Assembly (NCBI GenBank): GCA_019137255.1 | Contig: WPDH01000473.1 | Coordinates: forward strand, 1,395 to 39,484 | Reading direction: 5' to 3' | Length of the DNA: 38,090 bases | Source: Corinectria fuckeliana | Lineage: Eukaryota; Ascomycota; Sordariomycetes; Hypocreales; Nectriaceae | Shown: in pieces, positions 20,603 through 30,940 of the stretch | Layout: each line of letters begins with the position of its first letter | Position numbering within the stretch: the first letter of the stretch is position 1 | Notes under the pieces: generated by a model | What the model was told of the DNA's origin: nothing | Seen by the model: the letters and a program-made list of their open reading frames with translations, nothing else | Databases searched by the model: none | Program-made: the position numbers and the translations under genes

Positions 20603-22033
20603 ATGCTCAAGCCTACGAGCGTCCTCGCATGGCTTCAAGATTTACCCGACAAGTATCATCACCCTTCGCCGCCGCCGTCCCCGCAGAGTCGAAAACGAAA
20701 AGCTGCGACGCACCACCAACAACACCTAGCCGGTCCTCCTCCTTTGCTATCCAACATGGACTCGACGCCAACACGAAAACGACAGCGACGCACCGATATA
20801 CTGCCGTCTTTGGATGAAATCGACGTCACGCCACGCCCGCACGCCGGTAGCGCGCGCAGCATAGCTTCCATCTCAACTTCTGCTTCATCGCGCAACCTCA
20901 ACACCGCCAGCTCTGGCCGGTCGCGGTCCGAATCGCCCAAGAAACAGATGATGGCTTTGCGCATCAACGATAACGGCCTCGAGTTCCGACAGCTCGTTAT
21001 AGCCACAGCGCCAGAGGCCGCGGCGGATTTGTTGCGCGTACTGGAGGAGATTGGCCGGGGCCTTGACATACTCCCCCACGAGTGGCAGGATCGAATCCTG
21101 CAGGGTGGTCTATCGGGAGAGAGGCCGACTCGTTGGAGATACTCGTTCAAACCCTTGGATGTACCGGATCAACTTCCTGGTAGGATCCCATCGTACGAGG
21201 AGGTCGAGTTAGTGGGGGAGATGGCGAAAGAGTGTGTGAACTTCGGCCACGATGAGTCAGGCTGGAACAGCGAGGTCCATCACCTGATCCTAAAGGCCGT
21301 CTTTCGAGATCCTGGGAAAAAGAAAGGTGGCATCTTAAACTTTACCCTTTGGTAAGTCTCGAAAATATTATCCTTTTGAATACAATTTGCGGAATGGCTA
21401 ACTTGTCTAACCCCTGGTAGTACGACTGCCCGCCCACATCGCCAATACCTGCCTTATCTAGCACCAGCCAGGTTGGTAGACCTGTGTATATACGCCGACC
21501 TCTGTGATGATGAGACTTGGAGCCAAGGTTTACAGACCCTTAGCCGCCAAACACAAACTCTTTCAGTTAACCACACCGACTTTACACCTTTACAACTACG
21601 CCCCATCGTGTTGAGTATCGAGACAAAGAAGCCCGGAACGGAGCTGGATAAGGCCCAGCTTCAGATGGGAGTCTGGCATGCTGCGCAGTGGTCATTCCTC
21701 AGGTCGACAGTCAGCCTCGCGCTACAGTCTAGACCGTCGCCCACAGAGTCAACACCAGATGCCTCATCAGACCAGACGGAACATGCCGCGCAGGTGACGG
21801 CTGCATTATCTCGCCTGGGCTTCATTCCAGGCATCATCGTTCAGGGGCACAAATGGGCTATTGTGCTGTCGACACTCGAGGGCCAGAAGACGATTTTGTG
21901 GACAGAGCGCCAGTTTGGCAGTACGGAGAGCATCCTTGAGACGTATCAGATTGTTGCAGGTCTTCGGGAGCTTGGTGCATGGGCGAGGGATGTCTATCTC
22001 CCCTGGTTCCAGGCCCATATTCCACCTAACTAA
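20603..22033 (+). CDS. PD-(D/E)XK nuclease-like fungal protein, intact
   Basis: Exons 20603-21351 and 21421-22033, intron 21352-21420 (69 bp, GTAAGT...CCTGGTAG, with a GCTAACTTGTCTAAC branch region); 453 residues. ATG 20603 starts LKPTSVLAWLQDLP, the usual short N-terminal helix of this family, followed by a Ser/Pro/Arg disordered stretch of about 100 residues. The fold region shows GWNSEVHHLILKAVF (about residues 220-235), PARLVDLC with the acidic residue, LSIETKKPG (E-x-K of the active site), LDKAQLQMGVWHAAQW, GIIVQGHKWAIVLST, and a C-terminal STESILETYQIVAGLRELGAWA helix. The join restores codon TGT. Family members are common and variable in ascomycetes; nuclease activity is expected from the residues but not shown, and cellular role is unknown. 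No lesion is visible. Confidence 0.85.
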
Positions 22034-22204
22034 ATTGAAGCATTTCGCATTGCCATACCCACTAGAGACATAACGACTGGTGTAGATACTGGCTCTAGCA
22101 TCCTCGTCAATTGGCCCCGAAATTCAGCCATGCCTGGGTGCGTCAGACGGAGAGCCTGTCATCGAAGCCCACAGGAGCCACCAGCGAGCCCGACGTGATG
22201 ATGG

Positions 22205-22774
22205 ATGCTCTCTCCGACGACGAGTCCTGCCATCAGTCACCAAATGCTGCCACGGTCCCTCCAGCGCGTTCGTACAGTCCCCATCGCCGCCACTCCCGAG
22301 GTGATGGCTCAAACACTGTTAGAACGATGGCGAAGTGTGCCCCCGAGCGCCGAGCGCAACGATGCCACTCCTGCCATGAGGCTGTCGCCCGAATCGCATC
22401 TAGACCAAGGCCGATATCACGGGAGCTGCTCGCTCATGGATTCCGGGTTCGACTCCTTGGAGGCTGAATCCGGATCAGTACGCCGAGCTCGACTGTCTCC
22501 TCGGTTTCGTCATGGGCTCTCCTTGCGCCGTTCTCGTCGCACGTCCGCACATACTCTTACGATGGTGCAAGATCAGGACGGCGACGTAGATACTGAAGAC
22601 TCTGACCCCGTTCAAAACAAGCACTGTGGCTACTTGGACGTTGTCGTCTTCGATGGCAGCTGTAAGGAATCGGACAAGTATTTGCAATACTTTGGAAGGC
22701 CCATCGCAAGGAGGTTCGAGGATGGCAGAGAATTACTTGACATGACGGCTTGGATGTGCACCATGAAAATGTAG
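22205..22774 (+). CDS. Uncharacterised ORF, 189 residues
   Basis: ATG 22205 to stop 22772-22774, about 170 bp after the nuclease-like gene on the same strand. The first two thirds are Ser/Arg/Pro-rich and look disordered; the last third (DGDVDTEDSDP, GYLDVVVFDGSCKESDKYLQYFG, RRFEDGRELLDM) is acidic and regular. No family recognised, no signal peptide or membrane segment. Its 3' side abuts a CCCGTGAAGT repeat word. Confidence 0.4.
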   Translation: MLSPTTSPAISHQMLPRSLQRVRTVPIAATPEVMAQTLLERWRSVPPSAERNDATPAMRLSPESHLDQGRYHGSCSLMDSGFDSLEAESGSVRRARLSPRFRHGLSLRRSRRTSAHTLTMVQDQDGDVDTEDSDPVQNKHCGYLDVVVFDGSCKESDKYLQYFGRPIARRFEDGRELLDMTAWMCTMKM

Positions 22775-23651
22775 CTTAGACCCTGCTGTGCCCGTGAAGT
22801 ATGCTGCTGCCCCCATCTGCGGGCTGCTGGGCGGGCTGCTGAGGGTACTAGCTACAGTCGGGCGACAAAAGTTCCGCGTTACCTGAAAAATCCGCCTATC
22901 CCGCGCTTCAACCCTACATCTTAAATCCGCAATTGAATAGCTAATTCTTGGTCAAATTTACTATAAGCTGGATTATTAGGATGCCTAAAGACCAGAGTTT
23001 TATTTGGTCTGTATCAATACTTTGTATGCCAGCCCTTTGCCGCGATAACAGCTTCTGACCTTTAAATTCATCAATTAGCTAGCTTACGCGTCATTGCTGG
23101 TTCAATGTCATCCCACGCCTCATCCGCAGCCTGATATGTCCCTTTGAGCGTGCAAAGGCTCACACTAAGTTACAGGTAGGGATGCTAGTCAATGAGGATT
23201 AGGAAATGGCCGGTACATACTCACTCACCTTTATTATGTGACGGAAGAAGTCCAGCAAAGCTGCTTACTACAAAAATGGGACATCGCACAGAGAGCAGTT
23301 GTGGCCGCGCTCTTTGTACCTCGACGTCACGTGGGGATAATGTGGGACTGATACTTAGTCTCGTCGCATCCCGTGATTCTTCCCCTGGCAAGAACCGCCC
23401 TCTTCGCCCTGAGCGAGGCTCCCTTCTCTTTTTCGCATCACGGCCACGGATCTTCCACGGATTCCCCGGTGCTCGTTTCAATCGACACCATCCTCACGTA
23501 CCCCAGTGACAGGATCCAGCTGCGCTGTCCACCCACACGAATCCATTCTCGATCGGGTCTTGGTGTTCGGGAATAACTTCGTCGACCGATTCACAAGCAC
23601 GCCACCAACTAGCGCCAAGCAGCACGGGACTGTCTCAACACCACCATCGCC
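22775..23651. other. Intergenic, possible transposon end
   Basis: At 22851 a TA is followed by CAGTCGGGCGACAAAAGTTC, which has the look of a Tc1/pogo-type terminal repeat, and an ATG frame MPKDQSFIW (22981) follows before decaying. I find no matching inverted end. The rest shows nothing definite. Confidence 0.25.
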
Positions 23652-25219
23652 ATGACCACGAACGTAGTAGGCACCGACGTCAGGACCATAGCCAGGAAGA
23701 TTCAGTGGTTCAATGACACCATCAGTAACATGATGACGAACCCGGACACCGACGGAGCGACCTGCAGAGACGCGATGGTGTTGACAGAGTGTGATGGGCA
23801 GAAACAGGAACGTATGAGAGGGTCCCCGAGAACTGGTCGGGGATACCGACGGTCGTCGAGCAGATGCAGAGCAACTTGACCGGATACGCGACAATCAACA
23901 CCCATATGAGGACGAACGAGACTATATCGGTCATCATGTGCGACATAATGTGCCTGATCAACATAGCTATATGGCGACGGGTGTATGGGCTCGATCGATA
24001 TCTTGTGCGTCAACATCACCTCCGGCAAACAGGCGGGTATCATCAGACTGGTGTTGGACAGACTCCAGAAGTCAACATTCCGCGATAGGAGGGTCTTCGT
24101 CCATACGTTCGTCCAGAAGGACGTGCACCTCGGCATGACCAGACTTCTGGGCTACGATCCCCGCGTGGTCATGCACGTGTCGACTGACTAGCTCACTGAC
24201 AACATGATTCGGTCCATGGGAACCGGCAGGAAGACGATGGTGATGATAAACGACCCGACCACACCCGACGACGCCGCCCAGCTGATGGGGATGGAGGACT
24301 TGATGATCTTGACCATGTTGCGCATGAGCAACCCAATGCTGTCGTACTCGTTGTCCAGACTCGTCAGGAACGAGGACATGTTTATGGAGATGGTGCTGAT
24401 GTCGGACCCGAACGACAATGCCGTTAGGGTGAAGAACGCCGTGTCGTACACGAACAGCACCAGACACACGACGCTGTGTAGGCAGCCGATCGAGATGACC
24501 GCCTCAATGATAGCCTCGAGAACCCACACGATCAGACCGACGAACTTGAACAGGATGTGCTACGACTGTCGCATGATCTACATGCTAGACATTCCCATGA
24601 TGCACGCCATCAAGGGCAGGGATATGACGGGGTACGAGACCGAGGATACGCACTGGTCCGAGAGCTTCGCTTCCGCCATCACCATTGACGAGACCGAGCA
24701 CGAGGCGCCCATCTAGTACATCCACAAGACCACGTCTTTGAACAACAACATGGTCAACTTACCGACTCCACCCGAGTGCGAGCCTGCGTTCGTCATCATC
24801 TGGATGATCGCCGCCGAGAACCACGAGGTCAACCACTTCACGGTGAGATGGGAGGGCACCTCCGCCAACGCATTCGTTCACCCATGGTCGACCGTCGACA
24901 GATCAAGAACAGCATCGACCCTAAGACTATCTTCTGGCTGATGGGTTCGAGAGGACCTATAGGGTACGCCGAGTACACCCGCTTGCCTGGAGCCGCGGAC
25001 ACGGACTTGTACCCGAAGGAGATCATCACCTTACCTGACGTCGAGGTTTTGTCGCAGGAGATGGATATGTGCACGGTTACAGATACGACCGATGAGTTCG
25101 AGTCGTTTTAAGAGTTCAGGCGAACTCTGTTGATGCCTAGGAAGGTGAAGGTCGTGGATGTCTCAGCCATGATGATGAGGAGCTACGAGCGTATCAGAGC
25201 GAAGATGCACGACAACTAG
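23652..25219 (+). pseudogene. Island 2, inverted 3' half of the RNA-polymerase-like gene
   Basis: A plus-strand reading in GC-ending, Met/Asp/Arg-rich codons: KIQWFNDTISNMM with NPDT (about 23690-23745), then VEQMQSNLTGYATINTHMRT (about 23850-23915), GSIDILCVNITSGKQAG, LLGYDPRVVMHVSTD, MIRSMGTGRKTMVMIND, LMILTMLRMSNP, and finally PKTIFWLMGSRGPIGYAEYT and PKEIITLPDVEVLSQEM (about 24920-25065). The WF(K/N)D and E..(R/Q)(N/S)...Y blocks match island 1, where they lie on the same strand as DFDGDE and downstream of it; here they are on the opposite strand. Breaks: frame changes near 23810, 23960 and 24890, and in-frame stops at 24189, 24714, 25109 and 25217. It extends about 350 codons beyond what is left in island 1. 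Confidence 0.45.
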
Positions 25220-25239
25220 TGGATGGTGATGGAAATCTG

Positions 25240-26463
25240 CTAGTCCACCGGTCTAGCCATTTCCCCGATCAACTCCTTGCCCTTGTGGAGGGTTCTGCGG
25301 TCGAACATCTTTGTGTCTCTCATCATGGCTGTCATCGATCTTCGTGTCGCTGGGAGTGGCGAACACCCGCAAACACCCCGCCGTTGGGCACCTCTACCAC
25401 CAACGGTTGGTCCATGGAGGTGATCAACCTCGAGGTTGGGTGCAACATCGCCTCCGGGACCATCTTCGCGGTCGGCGACCATCTGGAGACGGGCATCACC
25501 TTCCCGGACGGCGGACCATCCGCATACACGAAGGAGACGCAGTTCCCGGTCATCGTCAAAAGCGTCCTGTCCGTATCTCTCCCGTGCTTGGCGGCGTTGA
25601 TCTCCCTCTGGTACAGACTGGCGGTCATCTTGGTCAGCGCCGACGAACAGTCACCGAACCGCATGTCGTCGGTCTCAACCAATCTCGAGTATATGCTCGT
25701 CCTACCCTCACCCCTCCAGATCCTGTCCCACGCCACATTCATCTCCTCTGTCGCGTCGTTGGAACCGGCCTTGTACACCCACGCCTCATCCCCGTCGAAG
25801 TCGGTGCTGTTCATGCTGCACACATCGAGCGGCACTCTGGTCGAGAACTCCCCCCTGGGCCCCCCTTCTGACCTTCATCACCACCCCCGACTATCTCCGG
25901 TACAGACGCCCGCGTTGATCATTCCTGCGTCGCTGTACCTCGACTTGTCGCACCCCAACGGGATCATCCAGGTCTGGTCTCTCATGTGATGGCCCTTGCA
26001 CGCCACGTCCTTGTGGACGGCGCATCCGGTGACCGCCGTCAAGTCCTCCATCTTGCACACGTACCTCTCGATATTGTTGGTGTTCAGCATCCCCATCTAC
26101 ACGACACGACCATGGGCGCGGTGTTGATCGATGAACCGAGCCTGACGACCCTGCCCATCGTGAACGGCCTGGTGTAACGGCCTGGTGTTGGTGGTGACGT
26201 TGTGATTGACATGGTCGCGTGGTAGTGCTATTTTCGACTGGTTCGTCGAGATCGGTGGTAGACCATCGCTCTCTACGGCTACACCGCCTGCGATAACATC
26301 GTCGTTCGGTTGTCACGACCGTATCCAGCATGCCCAGCTTGATGTTGCTCGACTCATCGCTGGCCTCGTGCTTATCCTTCGGCATGCTGTTCGTGGTCAT
26401 CATCTTCTTGGACATGTACACGACATCAAACGCGTCCATGATCATGTGGTCATCGCCGAACAT
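25240..26463 (-). pseudogene. Island 2, core of RNA-polymerase-like gene
   Basis: From ATG 26463 on minus: MFGDDHMIMDAFDVVYMSKK, then after the small insertion NTNNIERYVCKMEDL (aligns with ENIDIVDATIEDV of island 1), HMRDQTWMIPLGCDKS, then VPLDVCSMNSTDFDGDE with DFDGDE at 25785-25802, RGEGRTSIYSRLVE, CSSALTKMTASLYQREIN and a tail ending at 25332. Compared with island 1, about 100 residues (the KRG...SR.VASP segment) are missing just before DFDGDE. A MITE-like insertion (26094-26228) interrupts it. The catalytic-type Asp triad is intact. Same caveats on identity as island 1. Confidence 0.45.
26094..26228. mobile_element. MITE-like element, copy B, inside island 2 gene
   Basis: Ends match 16577-16680; the interior is longer (about 50 bp extra) and has GTTGGTGGTGACGTTG once rather than the expanded repeat of copy A. 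It splits the reading of the island 2 core gene between the MSKK and NTNN segments, so it probably arrived after the gene. Confidence 0.5.
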
Positions 26464-26505
26464 ATTGCTCTCTGTGATCAGTCAGCTGTGCTGCTGCCAT
26501 TCGCC

Positions 26506-26748
26506 ATGGTCGAAGACCGATTGCAGTGGTCGCACGGATACGGTCACGCGGACGTGAATATCCGCCTAGTCGCGAATATGACGAACGACAACCATGTGTG
26601 TAACATCTGCGGAGAGAGCAAGGACCCGACCAGGGCCAGTTTCGAGCACAGGCGTCTGGGACTGCATGAGCCTCCGGGACCGGTTCTGTGCACACTAAGA
26701 TGGAGATTCGAGAGACGGGATATCCATGGTGGACGGGGCCAGAGATGA
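26506..26748 (+). CDS. Island 2 divergent small CxxCG protein (remnant?)
   Basis: ATG 26506 lies 42 bp from the start of the minus-strand core gene. The 80-residue frame contains NMTNDNHVCNICGESKDP then RRLGLHEP, matching NTNVNRCVTCGLSKDP...LGFDE of island 1 in position and strand. The two cysteines could be half of a zinc ribbon; a second pair is not evident. The far end of the frame (after about 26690) probably belongs to something else, because the BTB fragment starts soon after. Confidence 0.4.
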   Translation: MVEDRLQWSHGYGHADVNIRLVANMTNDNHVCNICGESKDPTRASFEHRRLGLHEPPGPVLCTLRWRFERRDIHGGRGQR

Positions 26749-26799
26749 ACGCCAACGCGAGGGTGAGAACCCGACGAAGCTCCCATCGCCACCACCATC

Positions 26800-27115
26800 C
26801 CCATCGGCCCGGCCGGCAACAGCGCAGAGCCCACCAAGAAGAAGAAGTCGGTCCTCTATCCCACGCACAAGGCCGTGCTCATCAGCAGCAAGTACTTTCA
26901 GAAGATATTCTCGGGCGACTACATCGAGTCGCAGCGCACCGAACACGTGCGCGTCAATCACCATCAACTGCACGCCAGCCGTGCTCGAGATGATCCTCGC
27001 CTTCTTATACACCGAGACAGTCGCATGCCCGCTCGAGCACGTGCTGGACCTTCTCTAAACCGCCGACATGTTATTCCCCGACAACCTCATACAAAAGCCA
27101 CCGTTAACATAAGCA
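26800..27115 (+). pseudogene. BTB/POZ domain fragment (ABTB1-like)
   Basis: LYPTHKAVLISSKYFQKIFS then GDYIESQ is the first half of a BTB fold (HKxVL..S.YF..MF...F.E). After a frame change near 26950 the second half follows: ITINCTPAVLEMILAFLYTE, EHVLDLL, in-frame TAA, then TADMLFPDNL. The pattern '-CSPEVLE..L.YLYT......D.LF.ADMLF' is that of fungal ankyrin-BTB (ABTB1-like) proteins, which act as substrate adaptors of cullin-3 ligases. Neither ankyrin repeats nor a start are seen, so it is a fragment. Confidence 0.65.
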
Positions 27116-27389
27116 CGCTCTGATGTTGATAGCGTCGGACGCAGATTCATCATCTGCCACCTCGCCATCAAGCATGCGCACTATATCTGCTTTCCGTTCC
27201 CCTTCCGTCTGACGATGGCACGAGGATCAACCTAATCTTGCGGATGCATACCAGTGGTGGGAGGCTGTGCAAGCAATACAACTTCAGACTCTTTGCATGC
27301 ACTGTGCCTGCTATGGTAGTGGGTGTGTTAGGGTATTACACTTGACAGGCTGGCTTTGTGAGCCTGAGGCTCTCTTCCTATCAAGGGCA

Positions 27390-27690
27390 CCTTCAAGGGC
27401 ACCTTCAAGGCCGGCCGGCTCTTGTACGTCGGCGAAGAGCCCAAGAGCCCAAGAGCCTCGAGGTGTGGCTCAGCATCATCAACAAGACCTCCCTAGGCCT
27501 GTTCGGCATGGCTGAGACCCTGGCGCTCATCAACCTCTTGGGCATCGAAAGCCTTCAGGTCTTTGGCCCTATCCGAAGCAAGGAAATCGACGCCCAGTCG
27601 CAGGTCTTCTGGTTCGCGGGGCTGCCTGCTGGAGTGCTTGTCGCGCTCCTCAAACTCGGCGGTATTAACTCTGGACGCTGGCTTGGGAAC
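27390..27690 (+). pseudogene. PEX11-like peroxisomal protein fragment
   Basis: FKAGRLLYVGEEPK (one frame), then, after a repeated CCCAAGAG word at about 27440-27457, SLEVWLSIINKTSLGLFGMAETLALINLLGI, VFGPIRSKEIDAQSQVFWFAGL and a hydrophobic stretch. This matches the middle of fungal PEX11-family proteins (WL.I..KS..G.FGM.E...L.DLL.I...E.FG.......I...AQ.FWF.AL), which shape and divide peroxisomes. Start and end are missing. A 12-bp duplication (AAGGGCACCTTC) precedes it. Confidence 0.5.
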
Positions 27691-27768
27691 TGCATACCCC
27701 CAGCTGGCAAACGTGGAGCCAGTGCGACGACAGGCTGGTCAACGGCCAAGGGTGTCATGGGATGCTAG

Positions 27769-28106
27769 TTCGTGGGATACCGGCTACTCCATGTGTTTAT
27801 TCACTTTAATATAGGCCAAGATACTTGCAAGTACTCCATCTTACCATGTGTTTGACAACTATTTTTTCACAGCTTTAGTGAAGCAGTAGAGTATTGCTAT
27901 TGGCACGACACACGTGATATTTAGTTCGGTGCACCCTCAATTTTACACCGCATTCTTCATCTTCCCTCCTTCACACCTAAATTACTATACGCAACAGAGA
28001 GTGCAAAGAACAACACCCAAAAAGCCCCAAAAAGCACACATCCGTTAATTGACCGAAAGATGCCACATTTATCGCAGCCTGGCTATTAGTCCGGCTATTA
28101 GTCCGG
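27769..28106. other. No recognised gene
   Basis: AT-richer than its neighbours, few frames. CTATTAGTCCGG is directly repeated at about 28083-28108 just before the minisatellite; the same style (TTAGCCGGGCCG) occurs near 20400. Confidence 0.3.
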
Positions 28107-28435
28107 CCCTGTAACAGCTAACGCGCTGTGGCCGCTATAGCTAACGCGCTGTAGCTGCTGTAGCTAACACGCTGTGGCTGCTAAACCTAACGTGCTGTAG
28201 CCGCTGTAGCTGACATAGTGTGACTGCTGTACCTAAGGCTCTGTGGGCGCTGTAGCTAACGTGGTATGACTGCTGTAGCTGATATGCTGTGGCCGCTGCA
28301 GCTAACGCGCTGTGGCTGCTAAACCTAAGCCGCTGTAGCCGCTGTAGCTGACGCGCTGTGACTGATGTACTTAACGCACTGTAGCCGCTGTAGCTAACGC
28401 GCTGTGGCCGCCGTACCCAACGCGCTGGTCGCTAC
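28107..28435. repeat. 24-bp minisatellite, about 14 copies
   Basis: Tandem imperfect units of the form GCTGTAGCTAACGCGCTGTGGCC. Most copy differences are C/T or G/A transitions. No open frame is maintained. Confidence 0.9.
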
Positions 28436-29077
28436 AGCCCCTGACCCGTCTGTTGCTTGTTCGTCAGCTCATAGTATTTGTATGCAATCGGGATCTTAAT
28501 GTCAACAGTAACAGCACTAGAGACTGCGGTGGGTGCTGTGTTGCGATTGAAGCTGCGTTACGTGCTAATAGCAATACTCAAATAAAGAGTTGTTATAAAA
28601 TTTCTACTTAATTAAGCTCGCCCACTCAATCTTCCACCCCCCAATTCTTCGTCCTCCAGCACTAGCCATAGAGAGGAAATGCCTCCCCTGTTGTGCACGC
28701 CATCGGTCGCTGCCAGTGGGCGCGCCACAGTACTCGACTCGCTGTAGGAGCGATCGAAGGATTGCAGTCGTGTATGACCGTAGTAGGCGTCCGCTTCGTC
28801 CGGATTATGCTTGGGTGCCGTAATCTCTGCCAGGGGCACGGGAAAAGAACTCTTGTGGGCCTTGTCACCGGGGAGGGCTTAGTATACGTAGGCCGTGTAT
28901 TCGCCCTCCCCGGTTCCCAGTCCAGCTGCTGTCATCTCCGAAATATTCAGCGAGTAACTGTACTCGCAGCGCAAGCGACTGAAACGAGGGGGATTCGTAG
29001 CCTGTCCATCGAATGGAGGCCTTGTTGCGCAGAGCAGGTTGGGGAAAGGTCGGCAGCGTTGTAGAGTGACAGTCTTT
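28436..29077. other. No recognised gene
   Basis: A plus frame of 123 codons (28693-29064) and shorter minus frames overlap without motif or clear codon signal. Nothing else seen. Confidence 0.3.
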
Positions 29078-29155
29078 GCGCCGCATGCGAGTTTGCCACA
29101 CGAGTGGACATGGTGTTTGTGACGGTTTTTGCACCGCGGTACTCGCATGCGGCGC
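29078..29155. repeat. Hairpin: 14-bp perfect inverted repeat
   Basis: GCGCCGCATGCGAG at 29078-29091 and its exact complement CTCGCATGCGGCGC at 29142-29155, with a 50-base loop. GTCTTTGCGC also flanks both arms as a direct repeat. Could be ends of a tiny element or a transcribed hairpin. Confidence 0.8.
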
Positions 29156-30101
29156 ACCGTCTTTGCGCTATGTCGAATTAGACGAAGAAAATAGGAATAA
29201 CCACGAAAGGTGGAATGCTGTATGCTGTTCCACTCGTCCGTAGAATGCTTTTGTTGAACGAGGAGCAGTCAGTTAAAAATACTCCAAACAGGAACCATCA
29301 TGTTGCTTACCGGATCAGGCATTGGAATGGGGGTGGGCGATTTGCCCCGGACGAGGGCCTTTTGGGGCGGCCAGCCCATCACAATGGTCTCCCATAACGC
29401 ACGGTAACAATCTAGAGAACAGAATTAGTACGATAAGAAGGAGTTTTTAACTGCTGGATAAGAGTTGTGATGCTTACGCTCGACCTGACGTTCCATGTCG
29501 ATGGAAAGAGTGCTAGTATGTAGAATTTGCCATGCTACTAAACAGTCAGTATCCAGTCAGAAGAGCAGGTAGAAATGTTTCCGTACCGTATTCTCCGAGG
29601 GCCCAGGCCCTTCTTTTGCAGAAGAGGGCTGGACACGTTCACCGGGGTATTGCTCCGGGAGACAGAAGTAACCAGGTTATGCCGCGAGCCCGAGGGGCTA
29701 AACAGGCCGGGTGAGGACATGGAGAGTGAGTTCTCAACATCTTCTTTCTGTCGAAAGACGACCTCCGCGCGGCACTCCCGATTTGGCGTGCTGTCATGGT
29801 TCCAGGAGACCTTTCCAACTACGGCCGTCGCGGCGGCCTCGTGACCCGATGGCAGAAGCCGTTGGATCCGTAGAAGTGAGCCGAGAAAGGAGGATTTGCC
29901 TGCCTCGGTTGGCCCTCAACGGAGTGCTGCTGGCGGTTCTCAGAGGCAGGAAGGCGAGAGGGGGAGGTGCGTGTGCAGCGACGCGTAGGCCGAGCCGTCG
30001 ACGAGAGGGAGGATGACGACTGCTGCTGCGACAGCGATTTGTGGCAGTGGTGTTTATTGTAACAGAGACCCAGAGAGGGGTGTGAGAAAAAAGGAGGGCA
30101 T
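29156..30101. other. No recognised gene
   Basis: Short frames on both strands, none convincing. Arg/Pro-rich peptides on minus come from GC-rich sequence near 29850-30000. Confidence 0.3.
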
Positions 30102-30340
30102 CGTCGAGACTTCAGGTTCCGTTGAAAAGCTCCCAAAGGAAACATAGAAGGAGGAAATCCAGACAGAGGTGTGATGATCTGAGGGCAGCTTCGAGACTTC
30201 AGGTTCCGTTGACAGGCTTCCAAAGGGTGATTCGGATATTTGGTGCGCCAGGGGGAGGTGTGAAGGTAAAAGGAGGGCGGCGTCGAGACCTCAGGTTCCG
30301 TTGACAGGCTCCAAAGGGTGATTCGGATATTTGGTGCGCC
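30102..30340. repeat. About 90-bp tandem repeat, three copies
   Basis: Units start CGTCGAGACTTCAGGTTCCG at about 30102, 30191 and 30281, and the last two share GGTGATTCGGATATTTGGTG. The first copy is the most diverged. Confidence 0.8.
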
Positions 30341-30585
30341 TCCCCCATCGACGACGACAACGATGGAGACAAGATGACGGACATGTTTGTCTCGGCCCAA
30401 GTATGTAAGTAGAGAGAGGAACACACCTGGTTGACACAAAACCTTGGGCATTTGCGGCTTAATTTGGGGGAAGGTGCTTGGTAAGTATGACAACATGACT
30501 CTGGGAGTTCACAGGGCAGCTGCGAGCTGCGGGACGCAGAGTTTGTTTGTTCGTCGCCCATCGTACAGCAGCCACTACTGCAGGC

Positions 30586-30790
30586 CATAAGGGTTGGAAA
30601 GGCTCCCTGGGAAGGAGCGAGGCGTACTTACCCACACCTCGAGGAATATGTCTGTCAATGACCGCCACACTAAAGGGTAACCTCAGGCACCTTACTCTTG
30701 GGCAGGTCATATCTCTCATCTCTCATAATAGGTGGTCACCCACCAACAGTTGGAAAGGGAAGGAGCGTGGCGTACCCACAAGGAATATGT
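30586..30790. repeat. Imperfect duplication around GGAAGGAGCGNGGCGTAC
   Basis: Two related segments, at about 30590-30655 and 30745-30795, each with GTTGGAAAGG, GGAAGGAGCG, GGCGTAC and GGAATATGTC in the same order. Confidence 0.6.
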
Positions 30791-30940
30791 CAGCAGCCTC
30801 CTCCTCCTTCTCCTCCTCCCCCACCCACTTCAGCCCGCTCTCTCAACACAGCATTTCCAGTTGCGGCACAATGTAATGCGCACTACGCTGATGCGCCATC
30901 ATTATGGTCGGCAGCAGACCGTCGCTTCATCACGGCAAGA

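Noticed and set aside
22851..23060. Tc1/pogo transposon end (TA then CAGTCGGGCGACAAAAG)
   Set aside because: No inverted partner and no transposase motif could be found in the window.
24188..24529. Hydrophobic minus-strand frame over island 2 suggesting a membrane protein
   Set aside because: It is the antisense of Met/Asp/Arg-rich plus-strand coding sequence; the conserved blocks shared with island 1 are on plus.
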